From Rachicladosporium sp. CCFEE 5018 (taxonomy: Eukaryota; Ascomycota; Dothideomycetes; Cladosporiales; Cladosporiaceae): 64,000 nt of DNA. The notes under the pieces are model-generated. The model was not told the origin of the DNA, ran no database searches, and worked only from the letters and a program-made list of their open reading frames with translations. The stretch is taken from assembly GCA_002077045.2 (NCBI GenBank), contig KZ111141.1, forward strand, positions 232,731 to 296,730. Reading direction: 5' to 3'. The first letter of the stretch is position 1. Every line of letters begins with the position of its first letter. Shown piece after piece: positions 21,411 through 31,726 of this stretch. A program made the position numbers and the translations under genes.

Positions 21411-21913
21411 TCAGTTCTCAAATCTCTCAAGGTACGCAGTCTGCGCACGCATCATCTCGGCAAACTCGGGGGCGTATGCTGCCTTCTTCTCCTTGGTGTG
21501 GCGCCACTGTGGAGCATGTGTTAGCAGAGGCGATGATCTTGTGAAGGCACAAGGACGAAGCGCATGGCTTGTGAAGGCACGAGCAGGAAGCGCATGGCCT
21601 GTGGAAGCACGTGTGGGAGTGAAGTGAACCATACCTTGATGACGTCTGTGGAGGCGAGCGATAGGCCGGTGAAGGCGACCACCGCTTCTGTGCTCTCAGC
21701 GGCACGTTGTGACTCCGTCGCCTTGGTGAGGAGGACGAGCGGAGCGGCGAAGGCTTGCGAAGCGATGCGCTTCGAGGCCTGATTGACCGAGAGCTCGGCC
21801 AAGGGAGTGGTTTGTCACGTGTCAGTGTGGGCGACACATGGTAGAGTATGGCTGCATGTGCTTACGATGACCGGCCTGTGCGTGCGCCTCGAATCAGGCT
21901 CGTGTGAAGACAT
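21411..21913 (-). CDS. Small three-exon protein of unknown function (95 residues)
   Basis: Proposed exons on the minus strand: 21913-21866, 21778-21635 and 21506-21411. Donors are GTAAGC and GTATGG; acceptors end AATCAG and CCACAG. The last exon is phase-0 spliced and runs WRHTKEKKAAYAPEFAEMM to a stop at 21411. Exon 1 encodes MSSHEPDSRRTHRPVI. Exon 2 is Ala/Ser/Thr-rich with amphipathic helices (ASKRIASQAFAAPLVLL, then EAVVAFTGLSLAS). An in-frame alternative acceptor (exon 2 from 21793) would add five residues. Three short frames joining cleanly at good splice signals argue for a real gene; no single frame is long enough to be noticed alone. I do not recognise the family. It could be a small mitochondrial or nuclear protein, but no targeting signal is clear. 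Confidence 0.6.
21540..21613. repeat. 30-base imperfect tandem repeat inside an intron
   Basis: Two units of 30 bases at 21540-21569 and 21570-21599, both starting TGTGAAGGCAC and ending GAAGCGCATGGC, plus a partial third unit from 21600 (TGTGGAAGCACGTG). It fills much of intron 2 of the small minus-strand gene around it. Confidence 0.85.
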
Positions 21914-22392
21914 CTTGTGCATGTATTATGGGTGGGATTGCATGTGATGTGTTCGTGGCGAGGTTATGTCGTGGCTGCACGGGGAAGGAGTGTGATCTCG
22001 TGCAATCACAACTCGAGGTAGGCGTGTGATCCCGTGCAATCAACATTTGTGATCCAAGTGACGGCCTGGGGATCACAAGTGAACGAGGCAGCCGTGACTA
22101 GACCGCGGGTGCTCCCGCTCTTCGAAGTATTTCAACACTTACGATCCCACTCCCCATCACCTCCCACTCCTTCTTCAGTTTTTTGCATCTCAGCCTCCGG
22201 CCTCAGCAGCCATCATTGCCGACGGGCGGCTTCGGAACCAGTATGTCAAGGCGGGCAGGGGGTACTGTCTATCCATGAGGTTTTCAGGATGAACCTGCCA
22301 GCCCCTTACGCAATTTGCGGGGGTCGTTGTGTGCTAGTACGTTGTCCCGCCGTTAGGGCCTTCGGGCAACGGACGCCGCAAGACCACGAGGG
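21914..22392. other. Intergenic
   Basis: 479 bases upstream of one minus-strand gene and downstream of another. A minus-strand patch near 22120-22200 looks weakly coding (basic helix followed by a GTAAGT donor-like site), but I could not connect it to a gene. Confidence 0.4.
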
Positions 22393-22976
22393 TCACATCC
22401 CCTCTTCACCCGACCGCTCGATCAAGCTGCGTTCCAGTGGATCCAGTGAGTGGCGTCTTGCTGCGGCGCTTGCCTCCTTCTGTGTCAGTCGGATGTGCGG
22501 CGTCGTGGTGGGCTGCGGGAGGGTGGAAACGATAGAAGTGCTGGCTTGAGATTCTATTGCGAAAGCTTTGGCGGTTGTTGGGTCTGGGGGCTGTTGATGC
22601 GCTGGCACTTCGGTGCTGGCCTGCAACACCTTTTTTGCATCATTATATTGCCTGAAGAGGCGGGATATGGAAAAGAAATTGGATGGGCCTTTAACAAAGA
22701 AAATTGCGCCCGTGGCTGCATTTGCTTCTGCTACCTGTTACTGTCTGTCCATCACATGCTGTCGCCCAACATCTACACGCTACGCCATGCGCATGACGGA
22801 CGCACGACGCGGATACTGAAGATGCGCGCGATATTCGAAGCACGATACTGCACAGTCATGCGATGAAGTGAAGTCGCAGCCCCTAGCGCATGCCATGGTC
22901 ATCACCTCGGCTTTGCCTCATGCAGTAACCCATGCACCTGGTGGCTGGCATCATTGAATGCGACTCCCACCGACAT
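22393..22976 (-). CDS. Small two-exon protein of unknown function, divergent from PEX26
   Basis: Proposed exons 22976-22938 and 22734-22393 on the minus strand (126 residues), phase-0 splice with donor CAG|GTGCAT and acceptor AACAG. The main exon is convincing: it reads ATGAIFFVKGPSNFFSISRL, then RQYNDAKKVLQAS, a Pro/Thr-rich spacer, and a charged end with LDPLERSLIERSGEE before the stop. The hydrophobic segment could be a membrane or mitochondrial anchor. The first exon (MSVGVAFNDASHQ) is less certain because the intron would be 203 bases long. The start lies only 80 bases from the PEX26 start, so the two genes would share a promoter. Family not recognised. Confidence 0.5.
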
Positions 22977-23056
22977 CGCGATTGCATTCGTCCTGAGGCT
23001 GTAGCATGCTCTAGAACAGGCCACAACAGTCACGCTCCCCTCGCTCCACTTCAAGT

Positions 23057-24343
23057 ATGCCATCCAGAACAGAAACCTTGCTTGCCTCTCCATCCCCCTC
23101 CAACCACAGCGACAGCCCCGACTACATCTCCTCCTCCCTCGCCTCCCTTTCCCGCTCAAAAAGCACAAACACCTTCATCGTCAAATCCTACAAAGCTGCC
23201 ACGCAGCTCTATCTAACACGCCGCTTCAAGGAAGCCTGGGATGCTATCGCGCCGGCCGTGGGTGCCGAGACTTGGGGCAGCAACGGGAAGCAGGATGGAG
23301 TTGAGGATGGGGGTTTAGGGGACCCGGCGCCGATAGCGCAGAGTAGTCATGGCACGAGAACCAAGGTGTGGGTATTCTGGCTAAGCCTCGTGCATGCTGT
23401 GGTTGAGCTCGGGACTGAGGAAGGGAAAGCGGAGTGTGGCGGGGAGCTGTGGAAAGTTATCGCGAAGGCAGCGAAGGAGGGAGGGGTGTGGAGTCATATC
23501 ATTGCGCGAGGTTACGGCGGCGTGGAAACGGAAGTTGATGCTGAGGTCGTGGTGAATGTGGCTACGTTGCTACTGGAGCATATGCCTGATCAGAGGGTCA
23601 ATCAGGCGAGACTGGAAGTCTGGCTTGCAGGCGCCGAGGAGGTGGTACCGTATGATGGCATGAGCACGCCTATGAGCGTGCATTCTACCTCTAGCCCGAA
23701 GGCGCTGCAGGTGCGGCAGAAGATCTTGGAGGTCTATGCGCTGCATGTGCTGCCTACTGTGGGGGAATGGGAGCAGGCTAGGGAGTTTCTGGAGGGATGT
23801 GGGAGCTTGGATGAGGAGAGAAGGGAGGCATTTCTGGAGGCGCTGAAGGGATTGAGGGAGGAGAAGGATGGGGTTGTGGTCAGGGAGAGGGAGCTTAAGG
23901 AACGGAGGGAACGTGAGGAGGCTGAGGAGAGTGCTGAGCGCGAGAGAAGGCGCCTGGATGACGGAAGGCTACGGGTGGAGCAAGAACAGAAGGAGCGAAT
24001 GGCGAGGGAGAAGGCGAAGGCTGTTGCTGCGCCTACGGCTACTACCAGCCCGCCGAAGCCTACCCCGACGCCTGTGCCTGGAAGCGCGACGAACGGTCGA
24101 CCCGTGAGAAAGGCACCGACGCCTCGAGCACCGCCTGCGAGTGTGTACATGCAGTTCACGGCGCTGATAACGACCACACGACAGAGCCTCAAAGCTTCGC
24201 CGCGGCTGATCATGTTCATACTGGCATTCTTGCTGCTAGCTATGCGGAGAGATATACGGGTACGACTACGACGGGCATTGGCTGATAGTTGGCAGAAGGT
24301 GCAGCGGACTGTGGGGATGGGGATGAAGGTGAGCTATGTGTAA
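23057..24343 (+). CDS. PEX26: Peroxin 26-like tail-anchored peroxisomal protein
   Basis: Single exon, 428 residues, ATG at 23057. The N-terminal half has the helical FIVKSYKAATQLYLTRRFKEAWDAI segment and a KVWVFWLSLVHAVVELG segment. A GYGGVETEVDAEVVVNVATLL block follows, as I recall for fungal Pex26 proteins. A Glu/Arg-rich coiled coil follows at ~280-325, then a Pro/Thr linker. A single C-terminal helix (RLIMFILAFLLLAMRR, ~385-400) fits a tail anchor, with a short basic tail. Pex26/Pex15 holds the Pex1-Pex6 AAA ATPases at the peroxisome membrane so the import receptor Pex5 can be recycled. Family assignment is from pattern memory and architecture. Confidence 0.78.
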   Translation: MPSRTETLLASPSPSNHSDSPDYISSSLASLSRSKSTNTFIVKSYKAATQLYLTRRFKEAWDAIAPAVGAETWGSNGKQDGVEDGGLGDPAPIAQSSHGTRTKVWVFWLSLVHAVVELGTEEGKAECGGELWKVIAKAAKEGGVWSHIIARGYGGVETEVDAEVVVNVATLLLEHMPDQRVNQARLEVWLAGAEEVVPYDGMSTPMSVHSTSSPKALQVRQKILEVYALHVLPTVGEWEQAREFLEGCGSLDEERREAFLEALKGLREEKDGVVVRERELKERREREEAEESAERERRRLDDGRLRVEQEQKERMAREKAKAVAAPTATTSPPKPTPTPVPGSATNGRPVRKAPTPRAPPASVYMQFTALITTTRQSLKASPRLIMFILAFLLLAMRRDIRVRLRRALADSWQKVQRTVGMGMKVSYV

Positions 24344-25463
24344 TATGTATGTGTTGCGTAGCAAATGATCGGCCGCGAAGCACGCGCGAAGCGCCAATAG
24401 CATATATATGGTACCTTGTATTCCGTAGGCCTGTACGGAGTATAGCTGCACGACACAGCTCATAGCCCTCTCTCTCGCTTTCACCCTCGGCGCTTTTCGA
24501 TGCAACCACGGCTCATGCATGCAGGATCTCTCGGCAGATGCGACCTCACGATTCCCCTTCTGCTGATAATGTCAGCTCGTCGACTTGTGACCCTACCAAC
24601 AGTCCCGATTGAGCAGAACATGTCCATGCTGTAGTTGGCAAGATATCGAGAAGCTAAGCGCGCAGCGCGGCTACCAAGGCCTAGACAACTCAACGGCGGC
24701 AGCGAGTCAAGCGGAGCCAGAGTGGATCTCTTTCCTCCGCTGCCGCTACCCGTCGTTCGCAATTCCTCCTGCCGCTTTACTGTGACTGGCTGGATCATGT
24801 CGAAATTGCAGATACGATTTTGGCTCTTCCAGATGGTATTCGCATCGCACATGCCATGGCAGACGTGTCGTACATGCATCCAGTGCGACTTTACATGGCT
24901 GAGGTATCTGGAGACTACGTGATAGGAGCCGTGGATGTTGTGAAGAAGCGGGCAGTCGGTATCGATGCGCAAGATCTCCCGTTAAAAATCACTAGCGGGG
25001 GTGCAGTAGCATTTTGGGTGTTGAAGTTGGGAAATTGCTCTTTTCGAGCTTGTCTCCTTCTCTCGGCGCGCGTGCGGGATACCCTTCTGCAGTTTGACAT
25101 CTTCGACCTCTTCCATTGTGCGTACGTGCATAGCTGCTATACTCTCATTGTTGCTACTGATTCAGAGTAGTGGTGGGCAGGGTGATCAACAAGGTGTGTA
25201 TCCTGAAACGGGTGGTCGTGTTTCGTCTGGACTTGTCAAAAATCCCTTTGGGCCGAGGAACGGCTGGTCGGATGCACATTAGGATATGGACACGGATAGG
25301 CGCATAGCACGTGGAGGATGTGCAGATGCACATGCAAGCATATGATCATAGACATGGACTAACATGTTGTCGGTGCAGATCGATCTAGCCGTCGCGAAGT
25401 GCTATCGGCGATCCAGTGGACCTTCCTCCTTGACCACGAGCCTCCAACCCAAGACATCTCAGC
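24344..25463. other. Intergenic, nothing recognised
   Basis: 1,120 bases. Open frames up to ~160 codons occur on both strands, but none has a domain, a sensible start and good splice partners. Probably the 3' UTR of PEX26 and the promoter of the next gene. Confidence 0.45.
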
Positions 25464-26674
25464 ATGTCCTTCTACGATCCCGACTCCTCCTGGTCGAATC
25501 CACCGCGCCAGCAATCCTGGGATCAGCCACCACCGCCCTCTCGCTCCGGCGCCGAGTCGAGCCTCTCACAACACAGCGATTCAAATGCCTTCGCATCGCA
25601 ATTCGAGGAGATAGACCGCGCAACCGACAACCTCCTCAAATCAGGCAAATGGCTCCCAGGCCACATGCAGCCTTCCATGCAGCCAGGGCGACGGGAAAGC
25701 ATACCGTCACCTGGTCGCAACTCGGGCTTCGGCCAGGACCCCAGGATGGGTGGAGGCAGTCCATCGAGACAGCACTCGGGAAGCGGAGATGAGAGCGGCA
25801 GGCCAGGATCAGCGGGTCTGCAGGGGTACTATGCAGGCCAGAGGTTTCCGCCGCGGCAGAGCGAGGCGGAGCAGATGTTGCAGGCTAAGAGACGGATGGC
25901 GGCGCAAAGGGAGAAGGAGCTGAGGAATTATCATCAGGAGCAGCAGTATAACAGGAGTGAGTTTGCCAAGGTCATCAAGCATGACGCAGCAGAGCGGGAT
26001 ACTGACAGTAAGCAGGCGCAGCTGGACCCAAAGCCGATCGCGCAATGAGCCCGAATACAATGAACGAGCAAGATCGCCGCGACTTGATCGCGCGCCAGCA
26101 CCGCGCGCTCTACGGCGAGAGCTCAACGCTCTACAACGCTGATGGCTCCGCCGCCCGACCTGCCAGCGGCGACGTCCGGAACCAATCTCCTTCACAATTC
26201 GACCCCTCAGCCGACGACTCCGCAGTCCAGATGCCGCCTCGTGAACGCGCAGAGAGTGCTGCTTCGCCCGCGAATGCTGCTGTGCCAGGCCAGCAATTCG
26301 CGCACATCAACGAGCTCGCGCAAGCTCGGACATCGACTTCGTCACCTGGTGCTTCTCCGCCGCTCCCACAAGGTCAGAAGGGCGCAGCGTCAAGCGTTGC
26401 ACCCATTGGTACGCGACCGGCGCAGACACCGGCAGCGGGGCTGAACAAGCGGTCTACGACACCGCTGACACCGTCGAGTCTGAGCTATGGCTTCTCGAGT
26501 ACCGAGTCGGCGGCGCCGAAGGATGAGAGATCTGCGAGCGCGGTTGCGAGTCCGCCGGTATCGGCTGCTGATAAGAACGCTATTGGCGGACTCGGTGGCG
26601 GATGGGGAGGCGACCGAGGTGCTTGGGGCAAGACTGGGAATGCTATGGGAGCGCAGGCTAGTGTCTGGGGATAG
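25464..26674 (+). CDS. Conserved fungal low-complexity protein of unknown function
   Basis: Two exons, 25464-25956 and 26016-26674, across a 59-base intron (GTGAGT donor, ACTGAC branch, AAGCAG acceptor); 383 residues. The N-terminus MSFYDPDSSW is followed by Pro/Ser/Gln-rich sequence. A conserved ASQFEEIDRATDNLLKSGK helix comes next. A charged helix AEQMLQAKRRMAAQREKELR precedes the splice site. After splicing it reads on into DRAMSPNTMNEQDRRDLIA and RQHRALYGE, so the frame change is explained by the intron. The C-terminal ~200 residues are Ser/Ala/Pro/Gly-rich and end in a Trp/Gly repeat-like tail (GGGWGGDRGAWGKTG). I recall similar proteins in other moulds without a known role. Confidence 0.8.
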
Positions 26675-27653
26675 GGACCGGTGCCTAGCTGTCACGTGCA
26701 ATGGTTCGAAAGCAGCGCATCATCTCAACGCGGATGGTTCCTGGTCGGCTGGGGTTCGGGATGTCCGTGATCGCAATCGGTGGCGTATCTCAGGAAATGG
26801 GTTTGCGCGGTAGCATTGTGTGCTTGGGGTATGGTGGCATTCTGGAGGTGTTTGTTTGGGATCACGGGGTGTGGTCGGGTCCAAGTTTCTGGGCGCGTCC
26901 ACTGGGTTTGGGTGTCGTGCTTCACTGCGGATACCAGGCTGGGTACGGTAACGGTGCTGCGTTTATCGGTTTGCTGGTTTGGTCATGCATGATCTGATCG
27001 GATTTGGTATGGGACGTGGGACCGGATTGCGCAGGTATCTGGGTCGGTAGGGCAAGCTGCTTTACTCGCACCAAAAAGGTCATCCGTTTCTTGGTCAAGT
27101 GTAGCACATGAGGTCAGGTCATGTAAGGCCAGCCGTTTCACATTTGGCAGTCACGGCGCGGTCTGTGCTCTGCGACCTCATGCCTTTCTGTCTCGTAACC
27201 TTACCCCTCTGTGTCTCAATCGCGGAACAGCACTATGCGCGGTCAAAATCATGCGAACTGCTCGAGGTCCAACGGCGTCTCACAGACCAGCCGGCGTAGT
27301 GAGAATCCATGTGCTACTTCGTCCGCCAGTGAAACGGTGGAAGGAGACGTACTCCAGTACCTCGCGTTCGGCACACTCTTACTTGGCCCTACACCCTCCA
27401 GATCTGGGTCCATCTCACAGTAGCCCACGTGTACAGCATTCTTCCAGGATCGAAGACCTCGACAATGGGATAGAGGTGCACAAGGTAATCAGTTGGCGCG
27501 TGTTTGTTCTATCGGTGACTGTTCAAAGGGACGTAACAGCAAAGGGTTGCTTTCTTTTGTATTTTCTTTGTCTATTGTTGATCTTCATCCTCCGCTTTCC
27601 AAAGTTATTGCTCTAAAGGTTACGCTTGAAGAACTTCGGAACTACAACTCAAG
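26675..27653. other. Intergenic, nothing recognised
   Basis: 979 bases. The first ~300 (26700-27000) are G/T-rich on the plus strand and look like untranslated DNA. No gene supported. Confidence 0.45.
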
Positions 27654-28211
27654 ATGCAGGCATCCACCCACGGAATGCAGCGCATACACCTTGAAGATCT
27701 CCCGGTCGAGCTTCTCCATCTCGTCGCCTCGCATCTCCCTCCCTCCTCTCAAGTCTCCTTGAGACTCGCATCTCGCATCGCCTACGTCCAGCTGCCTAAG
27801 CCTCCTCAACAAAAGCCCACCGAGATCCCACCGTGCGAGTTGAAAGCTTATCGTCGCTACATCTCTGAACGTTGCGAGGCCGAAGGTGGGAGGCGCCGTT
27901 GCGTGCTTTGCGATGGCTTGATGCCATTGAACTTCTTTCGGAGTCCGGTCAGGCCGATCTGCAAATGGCACGATGCCCGATTCGAGAAGAGATCAAGTGA
28001 CGTCCAGGTCGATCCGGAGGTGTCTAGTGTGGGCGAGAGTGCAAGCGGCGCGCGTAGTGTGAAGAGGCTACTCTGTGTGCACTGCAAGGATATTCGCGGA
28101 TGGAACGTCGATGTATGTCCGTGTGAAGCTCAAGGCGGTTGCGCGAGCTGTGGCGTTCTGGAGGTAGAGTGCCGAATCAGGATGGTAGGGAAGGCCGCAG
28201 GATTGTTTTGA
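27654..28211 (+). CDS. F-box protein with Cys-pair zinc-binding region
   Basis: Single exon, 185 residues from ATG 27654 (a second in-frame ATG is 7 codons on). An F-box-like motif is at ~12-40 (HLEDLPVELLHLVASHLPPS). The rest has paired cysteines typical of a zinc-ribbon-like fold often found after F-boxes in fungal proteins. These include CVLCDGLMPLNFF near residue 83, then a CKWHDARF motif, a LLCVHCKD pair and CPCEAQGGCASCG near the end. F-box proteins bring substrates to SCF ubiquitin ligases; the target is unknown. Its neighbour on the other strand is convergent. Confidence 0.8.
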   Translation: MQASTHGMQRIHLEDLPVELLHLVASHLPPSSQVSLRLASRIAYVQLPKPPQQKPTEIPPCELKAYRRYISERCEAEGGRRRCVLCDGLMPLNFFRSPVRPICKWHDARFEKRSSDVQVDPEVSSVGESASGARSVKRLLCVHCKDIRGWNVDVCPCEAQGGCASCGVLEVECRIRMVGKAAGLF

Positions 28212-28383
28212 GTCGGTCGGCTCAATCCCCGCCCATGTAATCGACGTTCACCAAATAGTCCTCACCACGGCATTAGCCTGGTGGTCATTTGTCCCGGGCA
28301 TTCAACAGAATCTGAGCTATGATGACTGGTGCGTCGGCGAGATGACCAGCTGCTATAGCTTGTGACCATATATATTAGTATGG

Positions 28384-29087
28384 CTATACTTTCTCCAGCA
28401 CAATTTCAACGTGCTGCTCAGCGCAGTCCGCCCTGGTCAATTGGTACCGATACTGGCGGACTGCAAGCGCGACAGCAGCCTGCGCAGCACCCATACAGAG
28501 CACGAGCATGATGCTGGCGATCTGGATGGCACTGAGACAAACACCACACCACAGATCAGCGCCCGCGAGCGGATCCTGGGAACGCAATAATGATGGCTCC
28601 GGCATCCAAAGGCTTTGCACTAGGTCGGTGCAGAAGGCATGTCCATCGAATGTGCTGAACAGTAGGTCGAGCACGAGGAGTCGGGCGAAGAACGAAAGCA
28701 CAGCGTCGATCCAGAGGAAGTGGGCGAACACTGTGAGAAAGCCAGGACGGTCCTGTTGGTTCGAGTCAGCTGGGAGGTCCAGCATGTCGAGCTCGGAGGG
28801 ATGCATACCCTCAAGATGCCTAACAGTCCAAGGCCACTGATCAAGCATGCCGCGAGAGCATAGCTTGCTACGACTCGTACGATGAGACTCGGCTCTGCGG
28901 GTAGGTAGTAGCATGCCAGTGCTGCTAGAGCCTGGTTAAACACAGCCAGGCTAGAAGCTAGTAGGAGAAATGTCCGACTGTCACTATTGCAGTGCTTCCA
29001 TCAGTCCCAATTCCTCTTATAAAGATCGCAAGACAAGTAAGCTCACCTCGTCCGCTTCGCATTACCACCATCGATCTTGAACGCCAT
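28384..29087 (-). CDS. Four-helix integral membrane protein, unknown function
   Basis: Three exons on the minus strand: 29087-29047, 28983-28809 and 28752-28384 (194 residues). Exon 1 encodes MAFKIDGGNAKRT. Intron 1 (63 bases, GTGAGC) may end at ATAG or six bases later at ACAG, both in frame. Intron 2 is 56 bases (GTATGC..AACAG). The spliced product has four hydrophobic helices: one from FLLLASSLAVFNQALAALA, one VVASYALAACLISGLGLLGIL, one around FLWIDAVLSFFARLLVLDLL, and one AIQIASIMLVLCMGAAQAAVA. A Cys-containing loop lies before the last helix. The tail is short and charged. It resembles small fungal membrane proteins without assigned function. Confidence 0.78.
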
Positions 29088-29874
29088 ACTCTGACGCAAG
29101 CCAACGAGCTAGCGATGTACACACAGAGCCTGCGTCAATAGAGCAAACCATGTTTGCGCTGACCGCAGGGCAGTCACTGCTACTCATATTGTTTGCTGCC
29201 GCGGATGGCACGATCCTGAGATCCGTAAGCATGCTGTCACACTCTCTCCGCGCAGAGCCGAGTCGGCGGTCAGCTCTGCCAAGCTCCTGCAAGGCTGGAA
29301 AAGATCTCAGTGCCGATGCGAGGTGGATGCGAGGATGACATAAGAGGTCTCGGGTGTGAGAAAGTGCCGGATCCGGTGATGTCACGTGCGTGAGTCAGAC
29401 AGCGAGGTCAGGGTTGGCAGTGAGTGAAGATTACGACGGTCTTCGAATGAGTACTCAAATTAAGCATCTGAATGTACTTTCTGAATTGTTGCCCTGCATA
29501 CCTTCGAAGGGGTTGCTTTGTAACCACGCATTACGCAGAAGAAGTGCATCTGCCTGTGACATTCGGGATCGCTCGTCTAGGAAAGCCGCCCAGTAAACTT
29601 TGACACGCTCTGTGGCCCTTGGACGCGACTTGAGATGATACGCCATTTCAAAGTACCACCTCATCACTCTGCCTCTGAATTGTGTTGCTCACGTCGTTGA
29701 CCCCTCCGCATCAGTACGATTGCGCAGGTCTCAGAGACACAAAGCGCTGCGAGTTCCCGCCTAGATCACCGCGCAAGGCAAGCAAGCACTGCCTCTCACC
29801 ACGCGCCGCATTTCGCCCTCCGATCGGTACGGCGCTGTCTTCAGTCTGCGGCCTCGCTGCGCTGCCAATGAACG
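29088..29874. other. Intergenic, divergent promoter region
   Basis: 787 bases between the divergent membrane-protein and NSE4 genes. No gene recognised. Confidence 0.5.
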
Positions 29875-31374
29875 ATGGCACGCCTGAATGAGCGCGTGTC
29901 TTCCATGGCACCCTCTTCACGATACCCTTCCGCGACACCTGGAGTCTCTGATCAAGAGAATAACGATCCCAACCCGACCGCGTGCGATGAGGGCAAGGGT
30001 CGCGCCATGGATCCGCCCGCACGAAGCAGCTTGCCAACGCCCACATCTGGCCATAGTGATGGCGCGTCGTCGGGGCAGAAACGGAAGCGTGGCAGCGACG
30101 ACAGTGCTGCGAGCCCTTGCGCAGCAGAGACCGATGAACAGAAATTCAATCGCTACTTTGATCCGAATCAAGACCCTGAGGAGCGAAGAGAGATCAAGCG
30201 CAAAAGTCGCGCGCTTGAGCGAGACTTCAACGGTGAGCTATGCGACCGTGTGAGACTGGGGTGATCGCCTACTGACAAGTTGCAGAAAATCGAGCCGAGA
30301 TCCTCAGTGGTAACGATGGGAAGTTGCAAGAATTGGTGAAGCGCGCAAACGACAACTTTCAGCATGTGAAGCAGACGAATGACGCGACCATCGACTCGAG
30401 GTTGGTGGTCAATCTCTCTAACGCTGCCAACAAGCAGGCAGGACACGCTTCTGCAGGCGACAAGAGTACGGGCATTGACGTGGATGAGTTCCTCTCGAAG
30501 TGCATATCCTTCATGCGCAATGGCGGGCCTGTGGACGCTACGAGCACACAGCCAACACAGCGGCGACGGACACGACGTGCAGACGACAGCGATGTGGATG
30601 ACGACGAAGAGGATGAAGTGGGAGCGGTGGATCTAGACTGGGAGCTTCTAGGACGGCATGCATGCATGCCCAACAACTCACGGCCACCAGTGCCTTCGTT
30701 CCTGCTGGGCCCGCTCTCGGTGCAGAAGAAGCAACGCAAAGAGACCCAGCGAAGAGCACGAAACGGCCGGGAGGCTGCTGGTCGCGAATCACGACCTGAA
30801 GCTTTGACGCGGGAAGACCTTGACCAGTCTGATAGGAATGGACTCACAGCGATCTGCACAAGAATACGAAGTCATCTTGTCAAGGTGGCTCGCGATGCTT
30901 CAACAGCGCTAGGCAGAGCAGGCATCACTGGCTACGAACAGCTCCGAACGCCTAAGGGAGAGGCTCTCATGAAGAAGCTACGCATCACAGATACTGGTGG
31001 ACCTAGTGTCTTCGAGTATGTGGTCAATCCGCACAGCTTCGGCCAGACAGTGGAGAATCTGTTCTATGTGAGCTTTCTGATCAAAGAAGGCAGCTGTGGC
31101 ATTGAAATGGATGACAATGGCTTGCCATCGCTGCGTAAGTCACACACACCTGCCAAGTTCACACCCGCATTGCTGACAGTCTACAGTCATACCGAATGCT
31201 CGTACAGATGAACAGGGACGCGGACAAGACGTGAGCAAACATCAAGCAATCCTTTCGCTGGATTACGGCACATGGCGGGATCTCATCAAAGCGTTCGACA
31301 TCACCGAGCCTATGATACCGCATCGCGAGGAAGAGCGAGGCACTCAGATGGGAGCGAGAGGGTGGTACGCGTGA
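29875..31374 (+). CDS. NSE4: SMC5-SMC6 complex kleisin subunit Nse4
   Basis: Three exons: 29875-30232, 30286-31134 and 31187-31374 (introns 53 and 52 bases); 464 residues. Introns are GTGAGC..TTGCAG and GTAAGT..CTACAG. The N-terminal helical region reads DEQKFNRYFDPNQDPEERRE, then EILSGNDGKLQELVKRAND, with an Asp/Glu-rich loop after it. The C-terminal winged-helix block is diagnostic: FEYVVNPHSFGQTVENLFYV, then SFLIKEGSCGIEMDDNGLPS. It continues through the second splice into LIPNARTDEQ and the family's final DYGTWRDLIKAFDITEPMI. Nse4 bridges the Smc5 and Smc6 heads in DNA repair and replication-fork stability. Confidence 0.92.
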
Positions 31375-31726
31375 CCGCTCCAGCAAAGTATGCGCTGAGA
31401 CATTGAGCAGCATTTGCTAACTCGGAGGCGCATCAGGAAGCGCAGAGACATTGGCATAGATACCCACACATTATTGGTCCCGAGACCTGGTACTCACTTC
31501 ATCTCCTTTGCGACTCTAGAGGAACATTGTTGACAGAGCCGCACCTTCCAGTGCTGTTGCCGAGAAGCCGAACAGTCTTCGTGCCAAGCCTGTCGATCAG
31601 GTACCTCACGCCCTGCACTTCCTCCATCGAAGTAAACGGCCGTAATGGCTTGCATTGTAAGCAAATCGATGTATAGTGCTATAACACTCATAGCCAGCTC
31701 CGCAGCAGTCATGCCTGCGCCCAGAT
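31375..31726. other. Intergenic
   Basis: 352 bases between NSE4 and the DHA1 transporter gene. Nothing recognised. Confidence 0.5.

Noticed and set aside
24820..25170. 116-codon plus-strand open frame
   Set aside because: No domain, no suitable start context and not supported by splice-linked exons.
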